Of a stretch of 16,067 bases of DNA, positions 8,030 to 13,777 are shown piece by piece. Numbering within the stretch: position 1 is the first letter of the stretch; each line of letters starts with the position of its first letter. A program made the translations under genes and the position numbers. The stretch lies in contig DQHP01000021.1 of the NCBI GenBank assembly GCA_003524435.1, positions 1-16,067 on the forward strand, written 5' to 3'. The notes beneath the pieces were generated by a model, which made no database searches, was not told where the DNA came from, and saw only the letters and a program-made list of their open reading frames with translations. Source of the stretch: Microbacterium sp. GTDB taxonomy: Bacteria > Actinomycetota > Actinomycetes > Actinomycetales > Microbacteriaceae.

Positions 8030-8076
8030 TGTGCGCCACAAGGGATTCGAACCCCTAATCTTCTGATCCGTAGTCA
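8030..8076 (-). repeat. Truncated tRNA-Arg 3' copy, probable att repeat
   Basis: This 47-bp stretch matches 9956-10002 at 44 of 47 positions, an offset of exactly 1926 bp. It corresponds to tRNA-Arg nucleotides 29-73: anticodon stem-loop, variable loop, T arm and 3' acceptor strand. The three differences are at 8038, 8039 and 8059; two change the acceptor strand. There is no D arm or 5' acceptor strand, so it cannot be a functional tRNA. A 3' tRNA copy at the far end of a segment is the usual footprint of integration by a tyrosine recombinase. Confidence 0.85.
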
Positions 8077-8084
8077 ATGACTAC

Positions 8085-8179
8085 TCGCCGGAGATCCGTG
8101 TGATTCCGCGAGAGTCGGGGTCGGGTTCACACATCGGTGCACACATGCCGGTGTCAGTCAGGATCATCGTGCAGCGTGC
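8085..8179. other. Gene-free spacer between hipA stop and tRNA fragment
   Basis: About 95 nt with no convincing gene. On the minus strand, 31 codons in the hipA frame stay open after the hipA stop and end in a TAG (8083-8081) immediately next to the tRNA fragment. This could be the eroded 3' end of another gene. There is also a near direct repeat of CACACAT plus GGTG (about 8132-8156), which could be a recombinase arm site. Both readings are weak. Confidence 0.3.
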
Positions 8180-9475
8180 TCACAACCGACGATTCAACTG
8201 TGCGCGAAGCGCGTCGGCGCGCTCGCGCGCTCGATCGATGAGCATGCCAGCGAACGCGGCGTCGTCGCCGCCGAGGGCGGCCTCTGAGGCGGCTCGACTG
8301 AACGCGTCAGGCAGTCTGTCGACCACATGCCGCGCTCGATCAATCACCCACGTCTCGGTGAGCCCCAGCGGCTCGGCCTCCCGTACGAGATGTCTCGGCT
8401 CGATCTCGAACACCCTGTAGTGGCCGTCGTAAGACATCGCCAGCTTGGCCCGACGGTTGTTGATCTCCGAGTACGCCAGCGCGGAGCCGAGGTCGTAAAG
8501 AGGCGCAAGCGTCGCTCGCAGGCTTCGGCTCCTCCCGTACAGGAGCGCGTAATTCTTCGCGTGCGCGTCGGTGCCGAGCGCCGCCCAGTTGAACATCGTC
8601 GCCTCGAAGAACCGGGATACCTCCGCTTCGGCCGCCCCACTAAGGTTCTCGAGCATCATTTCTCCGATGCGGGCGATCCCGGGGCCACCCTCGTTCTGGT
8701 ACTTCGCGGACGGATGCGTGCCCGTCGCCTGCGCGAAGTCCTCCTGATGCAGCCGCGTGATGGCGCCATCGCGCGTCCGCGCGCGGTCGAACCGGGTAAC
8801 CACGATCGCGGTCTGATCCTCCAATCGCATCACCCTGCTCGCGGCAACGGGCAGATCAAGGAATTGCGCCGCTCGCATCGTTAGGTGCTCGTTCAGGTCG
8901 CTGCGCGTGAGCCCCGTGACGCCGGGCTTGACGATGTGCGTTGACGCAGTGCGACCCGTTGGGATGCCCCATCCCTTCGGCGTCCTGACGAGCGTAAACT
9001 TTGACTGCGCGCCGGCAAGCGAGAAGTATCCCCCCTCATAGCCTGGCGTCACCCAGGCAGACGGGTCTCTTCGGAGCTCTCGTAGGTGGGCTGCGATACC
9101 CACATCATCGATGGGCTCGATGGCGCCTTCCCCAGACAGTGTCGGCTCGTCGTAGTCGTCGCTTAGAAGCAATTGCACCGCGCCCGCGGCGTCCACGCCG
9201 ACGTGCGAGAGAAGGGCAAGAGGGTTTCGTGGCGATACGCTAAACCGGCGACCCCAGCGCTCGAGGACCTCAGTGCTGTCAGGTAGCAGGTTCCACAGGT
9301 AGTTTCCCGGGGCGGTGCCAGTGTGCTGGCGACGGCTTTTCGGTAGCGACCATGACAGTTCCATCCGGGTCGATCGGTTCTGCCACACGCGGTCGTACTC
9401 GAGCGTGATCGCACCGCCAGCCTGCTGCTTGAACCAGCCGACGCGGATGCCGTTGAGATATGCGGTGAGCTTCAT
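8180..9475 (-). CDS. hipA: HipA-family serine/threonine kinase toxin
   Basis: A 431-residue HipA-like toxin, close to the ~440 residues of the E. coli protein. In characterised systems HipA phosphorylates glutamyl-tRNA synthetase or similar targets and induces dormancy, and its partner HipB neutralises it. The N-terminal couple-HipA region is about 2-105. The kinase part shows the gate/autophosphorylation loop FSLAGAQSKF (151-160, with Ser152 as the equivalent phospho-serine), the ATP-contact lysine in THIVKPG (Lys183), the catalytic loop GTDAHAKN (301-308, Asp303) and the metal-binding YDLGS (Asp328). All key residues are intact, so an active toxin is expected. Its ATG overlaps the hipB stop by 4 nt, giving the usual antitoxin-first order. 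The real cellular target cannot be read from sequence. Confidence 0.94.
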   Translation of the reverse strand: MKLTAYLNGIRVGWFKQQAGGAITLEYDRVWQNRSTRMELSWSLPKSRRQHTGTAPGNYLWNLLPDSTEVLERWGRRFSVSPRNPLALLSHVGVDAAGAVQLLLSDDYDEPTLSGEGAIEPIDDVGIAAHLRELRRDPSAWVTPGYEGGYFSLAGAQSKFTLVRTPKGWGIPTGRTASTHIVKPGVTGLTRSDLNEHLTMRAAQFLDLPVAASRVMRLEDQTAIVVTRFDRARTRDGAITRLHQEDFAQATGTHPSAKYQNEGGPGIARIGEMMLENLSGAAEAEVSRFFEATMFNWAALGTDAHAKNYALLYGRSRSLRATLAPLYDLGSALAYSEINNRRAKLAMSYDGHYRVFEIEPRHLVREAEPLGLTETWVIDRARHVVDRLPDAFSRAASEAALGGDDAAFAGMLIDRARERADALRAQLNRRL

Positions 9476-9744
9476 AGCTCAGAGCCGTCTGCGTCGTCCA
9501 AATCGAGCATGAACATCGGATCCGGGTCCTCGTCCGTTGCATCGACCTCAACGTTGAGCTCGAGCACGGCGAGTAACTTAGTCAGACTGTCGATGTTCGC
9601 GCTTCCCGCATGGCCCGATTCGAATCGCACGACCCACTGGCGGGCCTTGCCCACGCGCGCGGCGAGTTCCTCCTGGGTCATTTTCAGATCCGTGCGCCGG
9701 TCGCGCACGACGTTGCTCCAGTCACGCGGAATACTGATGTACAT
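9472..9744 (-). CDS. hipB: HipB-like XRE-family antitoxin
   Basis: A 90-residue antitoxin with a helix-turn-helix of the HTH_3/XRE type at about 8-64 (LKMTQEELAARVGKARQWVV, then FESGHAG). I took the ATG at 9744, which has AGG about 7 nt upstream. The frame is open back to 9840, but that extra 32-codon stretch covers the operator array and reads like non-coding DNA. The C-terminal ~23 residues (68-90) are strongly acidic, with Asp/Glu at about half the positions. HipB proteins bind their own promoter as dimers, repress the operon and bind HipA; their C-terminal tail is a protease-sensitive region in E. coli. It is coupled to hipA by a 4-nt overlap. Confidence 0.9.
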   Translation of the reverse strand: MYISIPRDWSNVVRDRRTDLKMTQEELAARVGKARQWVVRFESGHAGSANIDSLTKLLAVLELNVEVDATDEDPDPMFMLDLDDADGSEL

Positions 9745-9756
9745 CTGAGACCTGTC

Positions 9757-9886
9757 TGTTCGGGTGTTTTCACACACGATGCCATGTACGAATATTCCGA
9801 CACCACACGTGATGTACGAATATTCTGACACTTCAAGCAATGTACGTCAATGCGTACAGGACATCAAGTGTCAGAATCTTCGTACA
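9757..9886. promoter_or_regulatory. Array of 18-bp dyad operators at 28-bp period upstream of hipBA
   Basis: Four 18-bp dyads start at 9785 (TGTACGAATATTCCGACA), 9813 (TGTACGAATATTCTGACA), 9841 (TGTACGTCAATGCGTACA) and 9869 (TGTCAGAATCTTCGTACA). All follow TGT-N2-G-N6-C-N2-ACA, and the best copies have the core GAATATTC. They are exactly 28 bp apart, with 10-bp linkers. One register further, at 9757 (TGTTCGGGTGTTTTCACA), only the outer TGT and ACA and the first G are kept. This is a cooperative repressor array, most simply for HipB. Confidence 0.85.
9822..9850 (-). promoter_or_regulatory. Predicted hipBA promoter
   Basis: On the minus strand a -35 box TTGACG (9850-9845) is followed by a 17-nt spacer and a -10-like CAGAAT (9827-9822). 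The -35 box sits in the dyad at 9841 and the -10 box in the dyad at 9813, so occupancy of these sites would shut the promoter. The leader to the hipB ATG would be about 70 nt. Confidence 0.5.
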
Positions 9887-9920
9887 TCCGCGTACTCTCC
9901 GGGCTCTGGTGCGCAACGCA

Positions 9921-9952
9921 GAAACGGCCTCCACCGCAGTGGAGACCGTTTC
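9921..9952 (-). terminator. Hairpin terminator downstream of tRNA-Arg
   Basis: The stem GAAACGG-C-CTCCAC (9921-9934) pairs with GTGGAG-A-CCGTTTC (9939-9952) around a 4-nt loop with one internal mismatch. It begins 5 nt after the 3' end of the tRNA on the minus strand. It has no proper T-tract, so it is a weaker intrinsic terminator than the one at 7978-8009. Confidence 0.6.
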
Positions 9953-9957
9953 ATCTG

Positions 9958-10030
9958 TGCGCCCGAAGGGATTCGAACCCCTAACCTTCTGATCCGTAGT
10001 CAGATGCTCTATCCGTTGAGCTACGGGCGC
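9958..10030 (-). tRNA. tRNA-Arg (anticodon ACG)
   Basis: The 73-nt cloverleaf reads on the minus strand from GCGCCCG at 10030 to CGGGCGC plus discriminator A at 9958. The acceptor stem is a perfect 7 bp. The D arm is GCTC..GAGC. The anticodon stem TCTGA/TCAGA encloses the loop CTACGGA, giving anticodon ACG (arginine, CGN codons, wobble A normally deaminated to inosine). The T loop is TTCGAAT. CCA is not encoded. Its 3' part is the probable integration site of the hipBA segment, and the gene remains intact after integration. Confidence 0.96.
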
Positions 10031-10038
10031 ATATTTTC

Positions 10039-10061
10039 GGCCTGTTCCAGTGGAACGGGCC
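10039..10061. other. Hairpin between hypothetical gene and tRNA
   Basis: GGCCTGTTCC (10039-10048) pairs with GGAACGGGCC (10052-10061) except for one wobble, around a 3-nt loop. It lies after the stop of the minus-strand hypothetical gene and just before the 5' end of the tRNA. It has no T-tract. It could end the upstream transcript or sit in the tRNA precursor leader. Confidence 0.4.
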
Positions 10062-10105
10062 TCAGCAAGAATACATGACGAAGGGCGTCAAAGCGAAACC
10101 GAGAC

Positions 10106-10666
10106 TCACCCAGCTTTTTCGCGCTTGCGCCGCGCACGCTGATCAGCCGACAACGCCTGCAAATCAACGAGCCGAAGTGCCTGCATCCGCGCCTCTCGCA
10201 TCGCCGCGTAATCCGGATCTTGGTCGGGGCGCATTCCCTCAACGAGCAAGCGTCGATCGAGGTTGCCGCGCACGTCTGCCCACGCGGCTTCACGTGCTTC
10301 TTCTACGAGCACACTGAGTTTCTCGGAGTCGGCCGCGATGGTCTTGAGCCGGTCCGCGACACCCGTTGATTGCTTTGCCCTGCGCCGCAGGTTGCGCACA
10401 TCGCGATCGCGATAATCATGCGTGCCCGATGGGTCAGAATGCCGGCCACGCGCACGTCGACGCATATTGGTGACCATCTCGGCCGCTTGATCCGCTTCGG
10501 CGGCCATCGCGAGCAACGCACTTCGGGCATGCTCAAGGTATTCTTCGACATCGAAAACGCCGCCGCGGGCGATTGTTCCCACCAGGATGTGGTTCTTGAC
10601 CATCAGCCGTGCCGCGGCCGTGGCGATGGCGACGCCTTCGGCGATGGCATCCGCATTTCGTCCCAC
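10106..10666 (-). CDS. Conserved hypothetical, charged helical protein
   Basis: A 186-residue protein starting at a GTG (10666) placed 5 nt after a perfect AGGAGG; the adjacent GTG at 10669 is too close to it. The N-terminal ~35 residues (MGRNADAIAEGVAIATAAARLMVKNHILVG) include the only hydrophobic stretch, which is not a convincing membrane segment. The middle (70-100) is very basic and carries HSDPSGTHDYRDRDVRNLRRR; the rest is predicted long charged helix, ending in a Lys/Arg-rich tail. I recognise the style as a small protein common in Microbacteriaceae, sometimes labelled asparagine synthase, but it is far too short and has no glutaminase Cys2 or PP-loop for that. Function unknown. It is divergent from the SDR gene with a 79-bp shared upstream region holding a minus-strand -10-like TATTCT at 10689-10684. 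Confidence 0.8.
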   Translation of the reverse strand: MGRNADAIAEGVAIATAAARLMVKNHILVGTIARGGVFDVEEYLEHARSALLAMAAEADQAAEMVTNMRRRARGRHSDPSGTHDYRDRDVRNLRRRAKQSTGVADRLKTIAADSEKLSVLVEEAREAAWADVRGNLDRRLLVEGMRPDQDPDYAAMREARMQALRLVDLQALSADQRARRKREKAG

Positions 10667-10745
10667 CACGACCTCCTGTGAAAAGAATACCTGTACCCTC
10701 CGACGCCCGCATCGGCCAGAATGGATCCGTACTCGAGGAGGATGT

Positions 10746-11582
10746 ATGCCACGGCTTAGCCTTACCGGAAACACTACGGTGATTACCGGCGCTGCCAGCG
10801 GCATGGGCGCCGAACTCGCACGCCAGCTCTCTGCCGCCGGTGCCCACGTCGCCCTCATCGATCACGACGCCGAGGCCTTGGCATCCGTTGCCAATGATCT
10901 CCCTGGCACCGTCACCACACACGTGGTCGATCTGCGCGATGACGACGCTGTCGAAGTCACCGCGGCCGAGGTGACATCCGCTCATCCACGGATCAATGCG
11001 CTGATCACGTGCGCCGGATCTTCGATGCTCGGCTCTCTCGAGCAACTCACCATGGAAGAGATGCGTTGGCTCGTCGACGTGAATCTCTGGGGAACGGTGT
11101 CGATCACAAAAGCTCTCCTGCCTGCCATGCGCACGATGTCCGCCGCGCACATCACCCATCTCGCGAGTGTCTATGCGCTCGCGGCTCCCGCTGGCCGAAT
11201 CCCCTACGCGATGAGCAAGTTCGCCGTGCGCGGGTTCTCTGAAGCGCTGCGTCACGAACTCGAGGGCAGCTCAGTCAGCGTCGGCGCGGTGTATCCGGCG
11301 GGGGTGCGCACCGGCATCATCCTCCACGGTCGCTATGCCGCAGCGATCGATCCCGCTGTCGCCGCAAGAGCCGCGTCCGCACAGGCCGCGATGTACCACA
11401 CCGATCCGCAGGATGCCGCGGCGCTCATCATCCGCGCCACTGAGCGACGCAAGGCCAGAGCGATGGTGGGCAAAGAGGCGAGGCTCATCGACACTCTCGT
11501 GCGGCTCGCACCCGTGGGCTACTGGCGTCCGATGCGCGGTCCGCTCCGTCAGGCGACGGATACGACCACCCCAGTGACCTAG
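10746..11582 (+). CDS. Short-chain dehydrogenase/reductase (SDR)
   Basis: A 278-residue classical SDR oxidoreductase. The cofactor motif TGAASGMG (14-21) follows beta-1. Asp39 and the DHDAE turn at the end of beta-2 favour NAD(H) over NADP(H), although that is only a tendency. The usual NNAG is TCAG here (88-91). The catalytic tetrad is present: Asn113 (DVNLWG), Ser141 (HLASVYA), Tyr154 and Lys158 (PYAMSKFA). The PAGVRTGI loop (184-191) follows. The C-terminal part (220-278) is longer than in minimal SDRs and ends in a Thr-rich tail. The start at 10746 is chosen because GAGGAGG lies 4-5 nt upstream. No pathway is indicated; the substrate is unknown. It converges on the GntR gene. Confidence 0.92.
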   Translation: MPRLSLTGNTTVITGAASGMGAELARQLSAAGAHVALIDHDAEALASVANDLPGTVTTHVVDLRDDDAVEVTAAEVTSAHPRINALITCAGSSMLGSLEQLTMEEMRWLVDVNLWGTVSITKALLPAMRTMSAAHITHLASVYALAAPAGRIPYAMSKFAVRGFSEALRHELEGSSVSVGAVYPAGVRTGIILHGRYAAAIDPAVAARAASAQAAMYHTDPQDAAALIIRATERRKARAMVGKEARLIDTLVRLAPVGYWRPMRGPLRQATDTTTPVT

Positions 11583-11593
11583 GCAGTAACCGC

Positions 11594-11606
11594 GCTCTCG
11601 CAGAGC
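11594..11606. terminator. Short hairpin between convergent genes
   Basis: GCTCT-CGC-AGAGC fills the 24-nt gap between the SDR stop and the GntR stop. Five base pairs and no T-tract make it a weak, possibly bidirectional terminator. Confidence 0.3.
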
Positions 11607-12251
11607 TCAGCCGGTGGCGACGCCGAGGAACCGCGCCTCGGCAGCGGCTGTTCCGGCAGCCAGATGGCGCGTGACCAGTTCGGTCACCAGTTCGATATCT
11701 CGCGAAGCGATCGCGTCGTACAGCACCCGGTGATCTGCCGCCATCGATTCCAACTCGCCGTGCAGGCCGAAGACCCACTTCAGCCGGGTGGCGAATATCG
11801 AGGCCAGTTCGACGAACATCTCGTTACCCGCCAGCAGGACCATGTACTCATGAAACGCCCCCGATGCAGCGCGTGACTCAGGGATGTCGCCCGCGCGCGC
11901 GGCACGCTCTTCGCGCTCCAATATGTCTCGTAACCCGGCGAGACCGCGCTCATCATGACGCAGCGTGGCGAACAGGAACAACTGCGTCTCGATCGCCGAG
12001 CGCACCTCTGCGTAGTCGCGGATGTCTTGCAACGTGAACTCACGGACTGTGGCCCACGACCGTGGGCGTGAAACGACTATGCCCTCGCTGATGAGCGCAC
12101 GAATCGCCTCCCGCACTGGCAGTCGCGAGACATCCAAGTCTGCGGCGATATCACGCTCCACAAGACGCGCTCCAGGCAGACGCCTGCCCAGCACGATGTC
12201 GTCGCGTAACACTCTCGTCACGCGCGCAGATTCCAGCTCGCTATCTCCCAT
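11607..12251 (-). CDS. GntR-family regulator, FadR/FCD subgroup
   Basis: A 214-residue transcription factor. The N-terminal winged helix (about 8-70) contains the GntR recognition region LVERDIAADLDVSRLPVREAIRAL (30-53) and the wing GIVVSRPRSWATV (57-69). The C-terminal all-helical FCD domain (about 75-205) carries the metal-binding histidines His134 (FHEYM), His174 (DHRVL) and His196 (RHLAAG). Such proteins usually bind a carboxylic acid next to the metal and repress nearby catabolic genes. The convergent SDR gene is the nearest candidate target, but no shared promoter links them. The ATG at 12251 has only a modest AGAGG 4 nt upstream. Confidence 0.92.
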   Translation of the reverse strand: MGDSELESARVTRVLRDDIVLGRRLPGARLVERDIAADLDVSRLPVREAIRALISEGIVVSRPRSWATVREFTLQDIRDYAEVRSAIETQLFLFATLRHDERGLAGLRDILEREERAARAGDIPESRAASGAFHEYMVLLAGNEMFVELASIFATRLKWVFGLHGELESMAADHRVLYDAIASRDIELVTELVTRHLAAGTAAAEARFLGVATG

Positions 12252-12277
12252 AGCCCTCTAGCCCCCATAGGTCCTCT

Positions 12278-12312
12278 GAATGCAGGGGCCCCCAAAGCCC
12301 CTACGCGCATTC
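12278..12312. other. Bulged hairpin between sulfurtransferase and gntR
   Basis: GAATGC-AGGGG (12278-12288) pairs with CCCCT (12298-12302) and, after a 4-nt bulge, GCATTC (12307-12312). It follows the sulfurtransferase stop by about 40 nt and precedes the gntR start by about 27 nt on the same strand. It has no T-tract; it could be a terminator or a gntR operator. Confidence 0.4.
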
Positions 12313-12352
12313 TCTCACCCAACCGTTGCCAACGCCATCACCGGCTACGGAG

Positions 12353-13225
12353 TCAGATCGTCGTCACCTGACCTGACGGGAGAATCCCGACGGCGACTCG
12401 CTTTCCTCTCGTATTCGCCCACTGGCTCCACGACCCGGGATACACCCGCGCACGGATGCCCGCGTGTGCCAGCGCGAGCGCAGAGTGCATTGCCGCCACC
12501 CCGGAGCTGCAATACACCGCGACGTCACTTCCCGCGGCTATCCCGGCTGTCGCGAAAATGCGACGCAGCACGTCAGGGTGCTGGAATCTACCATCTCCTG
12601 CGACCGTGGCCATCGCCGGCAGATTCACTGCCCCCGGAACATGCCCGCCGACAGGATCGGTGCCCAACTGTGCACCGCTGTATTGCTCAGGCGTTCGCAC
12701 GTCCAGCAGCACCCCGCGCTCGCTAAACGAGTCCACCTCCCCGATCGTGAGCGCCTCGAAATCATCGTCTGTGACAAGCGTGATGCTTCCCGGCGCTGGT
12801 CGCACATCGCCCTCTTCCAGCGGCAGGCCTTCCGATGCCCAGAGGCGGATGCCACCGTCAAGAACGCGGGCATCGACGCCTGCTCGACGCAGCAGCCACC
12901 ACAACCGTGCCGCCGGCACGCTGCGGTTGTCGTCATAGGCGACGACGATATCTCCGTCGTTGAGCCCCCAGCGTCGCACCGCACGGTGCAATTCATCGCG
13001 GTCGGGCAGTGGATGCCGGCCGTCTTGCGGTTCTCGGCGATGGGCAAGCTCGTGTTCCAGATCGACGTACACCGCACCGGGAAGATGCGCTCTGACGTAG
13101 TCAGGCCGACCCTCGGGCCGATCGAGTCGCCAGCGCACATCGAGCAGGCGCACGGCGGGACCGGTTCCGTGCTCTGCGGCGCGTTGCAGATGGATCAGCT
13201 GCGCCGCGCTGACCAGATGACTCAT
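12353..13225 (-). CDS. Two-domain rhodanese / 3-mercaptopyruvate sulfurtransferase-like protein
   Basis: A 290-residue tandem rhodanese. The N-terminal domain (about 4-135) is inactive-type, with LLDVRW (28-33), HLPGAVYVDL (48-57) and no active-site Cys. The C-terminal domain (about 155-285) has LLDVRTPEQYSG (173-184), GHVPGAVNLP (194-203) and the catalytic loop CSSGVAA with Cys239. Mercaptopyruvate sulfurtransferases usually have CG(S/T)GVTA and thiosulfate enzymes CRKGVTA, so this loop is nearer the former. It would move sulfane sulfur to an acceptor. The ATG at 13225 is preferred to a GTG at 13273 in the same frame because the first rhodanese strand starts soon after it. It lies 111 nt after sufU on the same strand, suggesting a role in sulfur supply or trafficking alongside SufS-SufU. 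Confidence 0.9.
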   Translation of the reverse strand: MSHLVSAAQLIHLQRAAEHGTGPAVRLLDVRWRLDRPEGRPDYVRAHLPGAVYVDLEHELAHRREPQDGRHPLPDRDELHRAVRRWGLNDGDIVVAYDDNRSVPAARLWWLLRRAGVDARVLDGGIRLWASEGLPLEEGDVRPAPGSITLVTDDDFEALTIGEVDSFSERGVLLDVRTPEQYSGAQLGTDPVGGHVPGAVNLPAMATVAGDGRFQHPDVLRRIFATAGIAAGSDVAVYCSSGVAAMHSALALAHAGIRARVYPGSWSQWANTRGKRVAVGILPSGQVTTI

Positions 13226-13276
13226 GGCTCCAGCATCCGCAGTCAGACCCGAGGCGTCACCCCTCAGCGACACGTC

Positions 13277-13310
13277 CGTTCATGTAGCGAAACACGGCGT
13301 CACATGAACG
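13277..13310. promoter_or_regulatory. Perfect 9-bp inverted repeat upstream of the sulfurtransferase gene
   Basis: CGTTCATGT (13277-13285) and ACATGAACG (13302-13310) are perfect inverted repeats separated by 16 nt, so the arm centres are 25 bp apart. They lie in the 111-nt gap between sufU and the sulfurtransferase gene. There is no T-tract. A dimeric regulator site or an mRNA hairpin are both possible. Confidence 0.5.
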
Positions 13311-13336
13311 AGCCCGCGCCGAACGCGCGCGGAGGC

Positions 13337-13777
13337 TCAGTCGAGCTTGCGCAGGGCGTCTTCCGCGGCGACCCAGGCGAGCATCGCGCACTTCACTCGA
13401 GCGACGTAGCGAGAGACTCCGCCCAGGGCCGCCGCGTCGCCGAACAGATCTTCATCCGGTGTGACCTTGCCGCGCGAGCGCATGGCATCGCGGAAAGTGT
13501 CGATGCGCTGCGCGAGCTCTGACACTGTCAGCCCCTCGGCGACGACGGCGAGCATAGACGCGGATGCCTGCGAGATGGCACATCCGTGCCCTTCCCATGC
13601 GATCGCTTCGATCGTGCCGTCGGTGGCATGCACCTGCAGTGTCACCTCGTCACCACATGTCGGGTTGAGCTGGTGGGACTGCGCTGCGACCTCGTCGCGT
13701 AGCCCAAACCCGTACGGGGTGCGCGAATGGTCAAGCACGAGTTCTTGGTAGAGGTTCTGCATATCGCTGGATGTCAT
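13337..13777 (-). CDS. sufU: SufU-type Fe-S assembly sulfur acceptor
   Basis: A 146-residue NifU/IscU-like protein of the zinc-containing SufU type. The three ligand cysteines are Cys41 (NPTCGDEV, with Asp43), Cys66 (GHGCAISQASAS) and Cys130 (RVKCAMLAW). The insertion of about 20 residues between the second and third Cys (DAMRSRGKVTPDEDLFGDAAALGGV, roughly 97-121) is typical of SufU and absent from IscU. SufU takes the persulfide from SufS through its zinc site and passes sulfur to the SufBCD scaffold. Its start overlaps the sufS stop by 4 nt, so the two are made together. All ligand residues are intact. Confidence 0.95.
   Translation of the reverse strand: MTSSDMQNLYQELVLDHSRTPYGFGLRDEVAAQSHQLNPTCGDEVTLQVHATDGTIEAIAWEGHGCAISQASASMLAVVAEGLTVSELAQRIDTFRDAMRSRGKVTPDEDLFGDAAALGGVSRYVARVKCAMLAWVAAEDALRKLD

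Larger units (their letters stand above)
8030..10002. mobile_element. Candidate mini-island at tRNA-Arg carrying hipBA
   Basis: The segment is bounded by the tRNA 3' fragment and the intact tRNA-Arg gene as direct repeats, with a 1926-bp repeat-to-repeat distance. Its only recognisable cargo is hipB and hipA with an elaborate operator region. I see no integrase, excisionase or replication gene. It could be a collapsed remnant of a larger island stabilised by the toxin-antitoxin pair, or a small element mobilised in trans. The boundaries are well supported; the mobility is inferred. Confidence 0.7.

Noticed and set aside
8030..8076. A second tRNA-Arg gene
   Set aside because: Only nucleotides 29-73 are present; the 5' acceptor strand and D arm are missing and the acceptor strand differs from the intact gene.
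9745..9840. N-terminal extension of HipB by 32 residues
   Set aside because: The in-frame stretch covers the -10 region and two operator dyads, and the XRE fold begins after the ATG at 9744.
9757..9886. Regular 28-bp repeats that could be read as a small CRISPR array
   Set aside because: The repeated unit is an 18-bp dyad with 10-bp linkers, the copies diverge, there are no spacers of normal length and no cas genes. Position over the hipBA promoter explains it as operators.
12464..13522. Long plus-strand open frame (352 codons) opposite the sulfurtransferase and sufU
   Set aside because: Low-complexity Arg/His-rich translation with no domain, antisense to genes with intact catalytic motifs.
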